A stretch of DNA of 8,376 nt, from positions 1 through 8,376 of the forward strand of contig JBAWVG010000057.1 in NCBI GenBank assembly GCA_037147395.1, written 5' to 3'. The notes under the pieces are model-generated. The model had not been told where the DNA came from, did no database searches, and worked only from the letters and a program-made list of their open reading frames with translations. Below, one piece after another: positions 1-5,516 of the stretch (position 1 is its first letter; each line of letters begins with the position of its first letter). A program made the translations under genes and the position numbers. Source of the DNA: VFJL01 sp037147395 (GTDB lineage: Bacteria > Pseudomonadota > Gammaproteobacteria > Burkholderiales > Nitrosomonadaceae).

Positions 1-636
1 ATAGGTGTAACCGTTGACTGTAATCAGTGTATTCAGGCCCGCTGCCAGGGCAGCCTTCAACCCATTTTCAGAATCTTCCAATGCGAGACAATGCTGAGCC
101 GATAATCCAAGTTGTTCCAGCACCCACAGATAAATATCTGGTGCAGGCTTTTTCCCGGGAACGATATCACCCGCACCAATGACTTCAAACCAGCTCGGAG
201 AATCTTCCCCCAGAGTAGATTTTAAGAGTGCCGTCACATTCTCTGGAGAGGTAGTGGTCGCAATCGCCATCTTTATGTCTGTTGCGCGTAACTCATGAAT
301 CAGACGGGCAACACCCGGGCGCAGCGGAATCCGACCGCATTCAAGCAATGCGATAAAATGCTTGGTCTTGGTTTGGTGTAAAGCAGCAATCCAGCCATCG
401 AGCCCACTCTTGCTTAACTCCTCTGGAGCATATCTCTCGATGTAATGACGAATGCGTTCCTTCCCACCCGTAATCGTTAACAATTCCCCATAGAGCTCTA
501 CACCCCAATTCCAATCAAGGCCAGACTCTTCGAATGCTGCATTGAAGGCGAGTCGGTGACCATCCCGCTCTGTATCTGCCAAGGTCCCGTCCACATCAAA
601 CAATACCGCATGCAATTGATTATTATCTATTTTCAT
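1..636 (-). CDS. cbbY: CbbY-type HAD-superfamily phosphatase (3' end cut by window edge)
   Basis: I translated the minus strand from the ATG at 636. It stays open to base 1, giving 212 residues of a family usually near 250, so only the C-terminal end is missing. HAD motif I is FDVDGTLAD, with Asp14 as expected nucleophile and Asp16 as acid/base. It runs into TERDGHRLAFNAAF, a CbbY hallmark in the cap domain. Motif II is Thr/Ser in ATTTS (about 125-129), motif III is the lysine region GKKPAPD (161-167), and motif IV is LEDSENG (186-192). CbbY enzymes dephosphorylate xylulose-1,5-bisphosphate, a side product that blocks Rubisco, which suggests an organism with a Calvin cycle. No cbb genes lie in the window. 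The start overlaps the sua5 stop (ATGA, 633-636) and has no clear Shine-Dalgarno, so translation is probably coupled. A general sugar phosphatase of the same subfamily is the alternative. Family confidence is high; the substrate is inferred. Confidence 0.85.
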   Translation of the reverse strand, partial: MKIDNNQLHAVLFDVDGTLADTERDGHRLAFNAAFEESGLDWNWGVELYGELLTITGGKERIRHYIERYAPEELSKSGLDGWIAALHQTKTKHFIALLECGRIPLRPGVARLIHELRATDIKMAIATTTSPENVTALLKSTLGEDSPSWFEVIGAGDIVPGKKPAPDIYLWVLEQLGLSAQHCLALEDSENGLKAALAAGLNTLITVNGYTY

Positions 637-1646
637 TTGAATTCAAACTTATCGATGGGTCTATAGCTTGCACGCTGCAAACGGTCTGCAATTGCTAACC
701 ATGCTGGATTATCCGGCGGCGCCTCCACCAGTATCCGATCAAACTTTTCCTGATCGAAACGACGCAGGGTTGCATACAACTCCCTACCGTAGCCTGTCGC
801 CTCATGCGGCATAGAAAAATAAAGGATGTTATTATTTTCTGGAATGCTCGCTCCCATTTCGGACCATCCCAGCACCACCGTCCTCAGTCCCTCTACTTCC
901 AGTTCACGAACACGCCGCCACAGCGTCTCGGTTTTCCACATCTCGAGCGGCGTTAGCGGGGCATAATGGGAGGACAGTGAGCCTGATACACGTACGGTAG
1001 AATTATTTACTCGCGGGAAAACCACTTCTCCATGCAGCACCTCTTCCAGCGCTACAAGTGAAATGCCCCCGGGTCGCAGAATCGTAGCAGTATTACCACT
1101 GAAACCAACTATCGTACTCTCTAGGCCAACCTTGCAGGGGCCTCCATCCAGAATCATATCTATAGCACCCCCTAGCTCTTCACGAACATGTGCTGCTGTG
1201 GTCGGGCTCACCCGCCCGAAGCGATTAGCCGAGGGTGCGGCTAGCGCTTTTTCAGACCCCAACTCATTCAAGAGGGCAAGGGCAATAGGATGATCTGGTA
1301 TCCGTAATCCCACCAGATCTTGTCCGCCCGTCACGTCCCGTGGGACATGGCAGCTACGTGGCAGTATCAAGGTCAGCGGCCCCGGCCAGAAACATTCAGC
1401 TAACTTCCAAGCCGCATCTGGTATCTCCTGTGACCAATACTGCAGCCGCGAGATATCCGCGAAATGCACAATCAGAGGGTGATTAAGTGGCCGCTCCTTG
1501 ATTTCAAATATGCGCCTCACTGCAGATGGATTGGAAATATCCGCACCTAGACCGTAGACGGTCTCTGTTGGAAAGGCGACGATCTCCCCTGCTTGCAATC
1601 TCGCTGCAGCAGCAGCAACATTTCTGCCAAATACTTCTGACGTCAT
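633..1646 (-). CDS. sua5: Threonylcarbamoyl-AMP synthase, long Sua5 type
   Basis: This enzyme makes threonylcarbamoyl-AMP from threonine, bicarbonate and ATP, the first step of t6A formation at position 37 of ANN-decoding tRNAs, in the cytoplasm. The N-terminal YrdC domain (about 1-205) shows FPTETVYGLG (25-34), the KxR motif at Lys50/Arg52 and the SxN motif at Ser139/Asn141. A linker around SSHYAP (225-230) leads to a C-terminal Sua5 domain (about 231-337), so this is the long form rather than short TsaC. I chose the ATG at 1646 (337 residues) because GGAAG at 1655-1659 sits 8 bases upstream. An in-frame GTG at 1661 would add five residues but has a poor ribosome site. It lies 30 bases after clsB and overlaps cbbY by 4 bases. 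The next enzymes of the pathway (TsaB, TsaD, TsaE) are not in the window. Confidence 0.93.
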   Translation of the reverse strand: MTSEVFGRNVAAAAARLQAGEIVAFPTETVYGLGADISNPSAVRRIFEIKERPLNHPLIVHFADISRLQYWSQEIPDAAWKLAECFWPGPLTLILPRSCHVPRDVTGGQDLVGLRIPDHPIALALLNELGSEKALAAPSANRFGRVSPTTAAHVREELGGAIDMILDGGPCKVGLESTIVGFSGNTATILRPGGISLVALEEVLHGEVVFPRVNNSTVRVSGSLSSHYAPLTPLEMWKTETLWRRVRELEVEGLRTVVLGWSEMGASIPENNNILYFSMPHEATGYGRELYATLRRFDQEKFDRILVEAPPDNPAWLAIADRLQRASYRPIDKFEFK

Positions 1647-1654
1647 TGCAAAAT

Positions 1655-1659
1655 CTTCC
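1655..1659 (-). promoter_or_regulatory. Shine-Dalgarno deciding the sua5 start
   Basis: The minus strand reads GGAAG followed by 8 bases and then the ATG at 1646. The alternative GTG start at 1661 overlaps this motif and is preceded only by weak AT-rich sequence. The motif therefore favours the inner ATG. Confidence 0.55.
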
Positions 1660-1676
1660 ACATACTTAATCGGTGT

Positions 1677-2864
1677 TTATGATTTACTATTTTCAGATCG
1701 AGTATCTTCCCAGCCATAGCCCATTAGACCCTGCAAATAACGTACTACATAATAGCTTGCCCAGCTCATTCCACGGAAGACCCAAAACTGCCTTTTCCAA
1801 TTCTCACTCATCACTCGTAACGAGCCCTCAACCATGGCCGATTCCAAACTTGAGCGTAACTCATCGGCGAATGCTGCATCCTCCACCACGACATTGGCCT
1901 CGCGTGCTAATAGCAGACTAAAGAGGTCAATATTGGAGGAGCCGACGGTAGCCCAATGCCGGTCTATCACCGCGACCTTGGCGTGCAAATAGCTCTTGTG
2001 ATACTCGTAAATTTCGATGCCAGCCTCGAGCAGGCTACCGTACAGTGCATGCGTAGCGTAGTACGGTAGCCAGTGATCGACTCTGCCCTGTAACAGCAGC
2101 ACCACACGTACCCCGCGTCGGGAGGCATCACTCAGGGCACAACGAAAATTGGCACCCGGCAGAAAATAGGCACTGGCAATAATAATTTCGCTCACTGCAC
2201 TCGAGATGGCACTCAGATAGGCTCGTTCAATATCATGCCGGTGCCGAAAGTTATCACGTATAACGAAAGCCGCCTGTTGACTACCACAGACCTCTTCAGA
2301 AGGGTGCAAGACCGGAGAGTCTATAAGCCTATGATTAAATTGCGCCCATGCCACCAACATCCACAAATGCCTGACCTCTGGATAGATATCTGCCAACAGC
2401 GGACCCTGAATCGAGACCGCATAATCGAAACGTGGCGGCAACGGCTCAGGATTATGCAGGTCATCAATGACGTTAATACCGCCGATAAAGGCGATACTTG
2501 CATCCACTACCGCTAGCTTACGATGCATTCGTCGCAAGCGATTACGGCGCAGACTAAATGTTGAAATTTTCCGCCGGAATATGAGTACCTGCACACCGGC
2601 ATTAATCATCTCCTGAATGACGCTTCGTGGCAGATCCTGCGAGCCAAATCCATCCAACAGTAGGTGGGTTGCTACACCTCTTTGTGCCGCATTTTGTAAT
2701 GCTCTAGCAATGCGTATCCCTGTGAAGTCGTGCTCGAATATGTAGGTCTCAAGGTGCACCTCCTTTTGCGCCCGATTAATGGCATCTTCTAACGCCGGAA
2801 AGTATTCTGCGCCGTTACGAAGCAGCGTAATACAGTTACCACCGACAATACCGGACAAGCTCAT
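1677..2864 (-). CDS. clsB: Cardiolipin synthase B (two-HKD phospholipase D family)
   Basis: The protein has 395 residues, close to E. coli ClsB (about 413). It carries two HxK(x4)D phospholipase D motifs, His114/Lys116/Asp121 in HRKLAVVD and His294/Lys296/Asp301 in HAKVAVID. Each is followed by the usual small-residue segment (FIGGIN, TVGSSNID). These form one composite active site that moves phosphatidyl groups between lipids, making cardiolipin or phosphatidylglycerol at the inner membrane. There are no long N-terminal membrane helices, unlike ClsA, which supports the ClsB class. Near the C-terminus, a hydrophobic/aromatic stretch (about 360-384) may touch the membrane. The ATG at 2864 overlaps the stop of the upstream YbhP-like gene in ATGA with little ribosome site, suggesting translational coupling. 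E. coli has the same ybhP–clsB order. An inner ATG could trim the N-terminus, but the overlap favours this start. Confidence 0.92.
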   Translation of the reverse strand: MSLSGIVGGNCITLLRNGAEYFPALEDAINRAQKEVHLETYIFEHDFTGIRIARALQNAAQRGVATHLLLDGFGSQDLPRSVIQEMINAGVQVLIFRRKISTFSLRRNRLRRMHRKLAVVDASIAFIGGINVIDDLHNPEPLPPRFDYAVSIQGPLLADIYPEVRHLWMLVAWAQFNHRLIDSPVLHPSEEVCGSQQAAFVIRDNFRHRHDIERAYLSAISSAVSEIIIASAYFLPGANFRCALSDASRRGVRVVLLLQGRVDHWLPYYATHALYGSLLEAGIEIYEYHKSYLHAKVAVIDRHWATVGSSNIDLFSLLLAREANVVVEDAAFADELRSSLESAMVEGSLRVMSENWKRQFWVFRGMSWASYYVVRYLQGLMGYGWEDTRSENSKS

Positions 2865-3613
2865 CTGAGGACCATTCTGGCCGATAGCACTGCATGATCA
2901 GAAATTTTAGACCACGGAAGACCGTGATGTACTTCCGCATCCTCAATTTGAAAACCACGAACATAGATACGATCCAGGCGAAACATCGGTAATGCCGAGG
3001 GGTAGCTGCAAGCGGCCCTGCCCTCAGTCAATTCGAAAGCCTCGGTCAGATTAAGTCGGTCAACCAAAATGTGACTTGCTACTTCGCGCCAGTCATTGAA
3101 GTCCCCAGCGATAACTAGCGGTGACTGTGGCGGCACCAGTTGCTCGATACGGCGCTCCAGCGCCAGTAATTGGCGTTGCTGCCCACGCTTGAATAAGCCC
3201 ATATGGACACAAATACAGTGCAGATTTTCCTGCCAACTGGGCACACTGATCTCGCAGTGCAACATGCCTCGACTTTCGAAGGAGTGTGCTGAAATATCCT
3301 CGTTATCCCATCGCACAATCGGATATCGGCTCAGAATTGCATTGCCATGATGACCTTCATCATAGGCTGCGTTCTTCCCGTAGGCAAAATCAGTCCATAT
3401 AGAGTCCGCCAGAAATTCGTACTGCGGCCTGCTCGGCCAATCCTCAAAGTTTGCGGCGTGGCCCTTATGCTGACCTACCACTTCCTGTAAAAAAACTATA
3501 TCTGCGCCGAGCGTTCGCAAACCATCTCGTAACTCGTGCACCATCATGCGTTGATTGAAATGCGAGAATCCCTTATGAATATTGTAAGTGGCGATATGCA
3601 GCTTGTTGGGCAT
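2861..3613 (-). CDS. ybhP: YbhP-like endonuclease/exonuclease/phosphatase-family protein
   Basis: A 250-residue protein with the metal-dependent phosphoesterase fold shared by exonuclease III, DNase I and neutral sphingomyelinase. Visible motifs are TYNIHKG with Asn11, LQEV with Glu44, GNAILSRYP (90-98), His137 in HMGL, GDFNDW with Asp171/Asn173, Asp214 in the LDRIYV segment, and the C-terminal SDH (Asp239/His240). The catalytic set is complete. No signal peptide is evident, so it is probably cytoplasmic. I chose the ATG at 3613, which matches E. coli YbhP in length (about 253) and starts just before the first strand. A longer frame from 3688 would add 25 atypical residues overlapping nadA. 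The stop overlaps the clsB start by 4 bases, and YbhP–ClsB pairing is also seen in E. coli. The substrate is unproven: nucleic acid or a phospholipid-type phosphodiester are both possible. No strong Shine-Dalgarno is seen. Confidence 0.88.
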   Translation of the reverse strand: MPNKLHIATYNIHKGFSHFNQRMMVHELRDGLRTLGADIVFLQEVVGQHKGHAANFEDWPSRPQYEFLADSIWTDFAYGKNAAYDEGHHGNAILSRYPIVRWDNEDISAHSFESRGMLHCEISVPSWQENLHCICVHMGLFKRGQQRQLLALERRIEQLVPPQSPLVIAGDFNDWREVASHILVDRLNLTEAFELTEGRAACSYPSALPMFRLDRIYVRGFQIEDAEVHHGLPWSKISDHAVLSARMVLR

Positions 3614-3656
3614 ATGATCAGCGGTAGAATAAGATGGAGCAGTGACGAGGGAATCC

Positions 3657-4754
3657 CTAGGAAACCTCCAGCATCCGTTCCAATGCAAGCCTCGCCAGTT
3701 TTGCCTCAGTCTGAGGCACCTTGATTCGGTTAACCACCCTTCCTGCTAGCAGATTCTCCAATACCCACGCTAGATGCTGTGGATCGATACGAGCCATGGT
3801 AGAGCACATGCATATCGTTGATGCCATGAACTGCACTATCTTCCCCTGCAGCTTGAATTCCTCGGCGATTCGATTGACCAGATTCAGCTCAGTCCCAACT
3901 AACCAGTGGGTCCCCTCTTTTGCTGTGCGGATGGTATTAATAATGAAGTCGGTTGAGCCAACATAATCGGAGTTTTTACATACCTCAAAACTGCATTCTG
4001 GATGTGAAATCACCAGACCATCCGGATGCTGATTACGAAATCTCAGAATGTGTTGCGGTTGGAACATCTGATGTACCGAGCAGTGCCCCTTCCACAGCAA
4101 GATCTTGGCCTTTCTGATCTGATCCGGAGTGAGCCCACCCAACGGCTCGTCAAAATCCCATACCGGCATCTCGTCTATTGGAATTCCTAGCTGATGACCA
4201 CTCCATCGCCCCAGATGCTGGTCAGGGAAAAACAATACTTTCTCACGCCGCGAAAAAGACCATTGCAGAATTTTGACGGCGTTACTAGACGTACACACAA
4301 TACCGCCATGCTCACCGCAGAATGCTTTTAAATCGGCAGCGGAATTGATATAGGTCGCGGGGGTAACAGTTTGGTCTGGATTGATTACTTCCTGCAATTC
4401 ACGCCAAGCCCTCTCCACCTTTGAGAGGTTAGCCATATCGGCCATCGAACAACCAGCGGCAAGATCTGGCAGGATGGCGGTCTGCTCTGGTTTAGAAAGG
4501 ACATCGGCTACCTCTGCCATGAAATGCACGCCGCAAAACACCAGATACTCAGCGTCGGTCCCCGCGGCTAGACGCGACAACTGCAATGAGTCACCCGTGA
4601 GATCAGCATGCTTATAGACATCCGCACGCTGGTAATGGTGCGCGAGGATCACCGCACGCTTTCCTAATGCAGTCTTAGCCGCATCAATACGCCGCTCACA
4701 GTCATCGTCCTGCAACGTATCAAACTGATCAAATGCAATAGCTTCTGCCTGCAT
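3657..4754 (-). CDS. nadA: Quinolinate synthase A
   Basis: NadA condenses iminoaspartate (from NadB) with dihydroxyacetone phosphate to form quinolinate in de novo NAD synthesis, using an oxygen-sensitive [4Fe-4S] cluster in the cytoplasm. Counting from the upstream GTG at 4760, the cysteines matching the three E. coli cluster ligands are Cys104 (AAGCSMAD), Cys227 (WKGHCSVH) and Cys319 (CMCSTMAR). Other family segments are LAHHYQ (39-44), GDSLQLSR (56-63), PDQHLGRW (179-186) and HPECSFEV (253-260). At about 365 residues it is the CMCSTM type, without the C-x2-C-x2-C triplet of E. coli. I prefer the ATG at 4754, two codons into the frame, because GGGGTGA (4757-4763) is well spaced for it. nadB and nadC are not in the window. 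An AT-rich candidate promoter lies upstream, and the YbhP-like gene follows after 43 bases. Confidence 0.96.
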   Translation of the reverse strand: MQAEAIAFDQFDTLQDDDCERRIDAAKTALGKRAVILAHHYQRADVYKHADLTGDSLQLSRLAAGTDAEYLVFCGVHFMAEVADVLSKPEQTAILPDLAAGCSMADMANLSKVERAWRELQEVINPDQTVTPATYINSAADLKAFCGEHGGIVCTSSNAVKILQWSFSRREKVLFFPDQHLGRWSGHQLGIPIDEMPVWDFDEPLGGLTPDQIRKAKILLWKGHCSVHQMFQPQHILRFRNQHPDGLVISHPECSFEVCKNSDYVGSTDFIINTIRTAKEGTHWLVGTELNLVNRIAEEFKLQGKIVQFMASTICMCSTMARIDPQHLAWVLENLLAGRVVNRIKVPQTEAKLARLALERMLEVS

Positions 4755-4756
4755 GC

Positions 4757-4763
4757 TCACCCC
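4757..4763 (-). promoter_or_regulatory. Shine-Dalgarno deciding the nadA start
   Basis: The minus strand reads GGGGTGA, two bases before the ATG at 4754. The GGTGA part matches the 16S rRNA tail complement GGAGGTGA, and the purine core is five bases from the ATG. The in-frame GTG at 4760 lies inside this motif and so is the less likely start. Confidence 0.5.
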
Positions 4764-4790
4764 ATCAGTTAATCAAAAAAACATACTGAA

Positions 4791-4817
4791 ATTTTAGAAT
4801 AAGAGCACCAAATACAA
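4791..4817 (-). promoter_or_regulatory. Candidate sigma-70 promoter ahead of nadA
   Basis: The gap between nudB and nadA is markedly AT-rich. The minus strand carries TAAAAT (4791-4796), one mismatch from the -10 consensus, and TTGTAT (4812-4817) as a possible -35. The spacer is only 15 bases, shorter than the ideal 17. If real, it would let the nadA–ybhP–clsB–sua5–cbbY group be transcribed apart from aspS–nudB. The call rests on sequence likeness only. Confidence 0.35.
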
Positions 4818-4837
4818 TTTTATTCAAAGAGACTCTA

Positions 4838-5335
4838 TCACCAATGGCGGGAGGGGAGTTCGCGTATCGCAGTCGCGTTACTCGCCGAAAAAACCTTCTC
4901 TGCCGCTTCTTGCCAAGGGAGCCAGACAAAATTTAAATGCTCACGCACAGCCACCGTAACTGGAATGAGTCCCGGCAATAAAAGACCAAATACATGCTCG
5001 GTATTGTACGTTTCCCCCGGCGGGTACCGCCAACGCCACTCCTGGTAAATTTCAAATTGACTCTGCATGTTCCAGTCAGACAGTGGGTAGTGAGTCGCGT
5101 CCAATCCGGTCTCTTCAGCCACTTCGCGTGCCGCCGTTTGCATCAGGGTTTCACCTTGGTCCTGGCTCCCGGTAACGGATTGCCAGTATCCGGGATGATC
5201 GGCCCGCTCCAATAATAGAACTTGCAGATCAGGTGTGTGAATCACAACCAGGACAGAAATAGGAGTTTTATATGTAATGTTCAAAGGTTCAGAGACGCAG
5301 AAGATGCAAAGATGAAGATTGTATCTCCACTCCAT
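4838..5335 (-). CDS. nudB: Dihydroneopterin triphosphate diphosphatase (Nudix hydrolase)
   Basis: NudB removes pyrophosphate from dihydroneopterin triphosphate, an early step of folate synthesis in the cytoplasm. In the 165-residue frame the Nudix box is complete: Gly56, Glu62, Arg70-Glu71, Glu74-Glu75, Gly77 and Leu78, in the pattern Gx5Ex7REUxEExGU. The lead-in PISVLVVI (25-32), LLERADHPGYWQSVTGS and the later YPPGETYNTEH are NudB-like and unlike generic Nudix proteins. The start is uncertain. Homologs I recall begin near residue 20 (Y-K-x-P-[IV]-S), and E. coli NudB has 150 residues. The ATG at 5335 adds a cysteine-containing leader encoded by repeat-like DNA, with only a weak ribosome site (GGG, 6 bases upstream). 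The only NTG near the expected place is TTG at 5284 (148 residues), which lacks a Shine-Dalgarno. aspS lies 181 bases upstream and nadA follows after about 80. Confidence 0.88.
   Translation of the reverse strand: MEWRYNLHLCIFCVSEPLNITYKTPISVLVVIHTPDLQVLLLERADHPGYWQSVTGSQDQGETLMQTAAREVAEETGLDATHYPLSDWNMQSQFEIYQEWRWRYPPGETYNTEHVFGLLLPGLIPVTVAVREHLNFVWLPWQEAAEKVFSASNATAIRELPSRHW
5282..5317. repeat. Repeat-like GACGCAGA/GATGCAAAG stretch at the nudB 5' end
   Basis: The plus strand reads as near-repeating units around AGACGCAGA, AGATGCAAAG and ATGAAGA. The minus strand therefore gives CATCTTTGCATCTTCTGCGTC and onward to TTGAAC. It resembles the short GACGCAAAG-rich sequences scattered between genes in many bacterial genomes, though this likeness is from memory. 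It spans the N-terminal leader of the nudB frame and ends at the possible TTG start. Confidence 0.35.
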
Positions 5336-5440
5336 CCGCTACCCAAGGTCTGAGTAAGCCCCCCATTCGCTCTAAGCTTAGCAAAGAACTAGAATGTGCA
5401 GATTAAGACGCAAGTCATTAGATCCGCTTATGAGTCTATA

Positions 5441-5481
5441 AGTCGGTCACGAGCAGACACAATCAACTTGTGACCTAGACT
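5441..5481. repeat. Imperfect inverted repeat between aspS and nudB
   Basis: The left arm AGTCGGTCAC (5441-5450) pairs with the right arm GTGACCTAGACT (5470-5481). Six outer-to-inner bases GGTCAC/GTGACC are perfect, and a further AGT/ACT-type pairing is possible across a small bulge. The loop is 19 bases. It could be an operator, an RNA structure in the aspS–nudB transcript, or chance. Confidence 0.3.
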
Positions 5482-5484
5482 AGA

Positions 5485-5497
5485 GGCTGTCACAGCC
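5485..5497 (-). other. Small hairpin downstream of aspS, weak terminator at best
   Basis: The minus strand reads GGCTG-TGA-CAGCC, a 5-bp GC-rich stem with a three-base loop, about 20 bases after the aspS stop. No run of T follows it, so it is not a standard Rho-independent terminator. It may protect or pause the transcript. Confidence 0.25.
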
Positions 5498-5516
5498 CTT
5501 CTGCATTCTTAGGCAC

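Noticed and set aside
3614..3688. Longer start for the YbhP-like protein (ATG at 3688)
   Set aside because: It would add 25 residues unlike the family, overlap the end of nadA by 32 bases, and exceed the usual length. The ATG at 3613 gives the expected 250 residues.
4775..4781. T-run (minus strand) between nudB and nadA as a terminator
   Set aside because: No GC-rich stem precedes the run of seven T, so it is only part of an AT-rich gap.
5485..5497. Rho-independent terminator after aspS
   Set aside because: The hairpin is short and is followed by TCTAGTCTAGG rather than a T-run. I keep it only as a low-confidence structure.
5336..5516. tRNA or other structured RNA gene in the aspS–nudB gap
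   Set aside because: No cloverleaf, no T-loop GGTTC-type core and no CCA end can be found on either strand.
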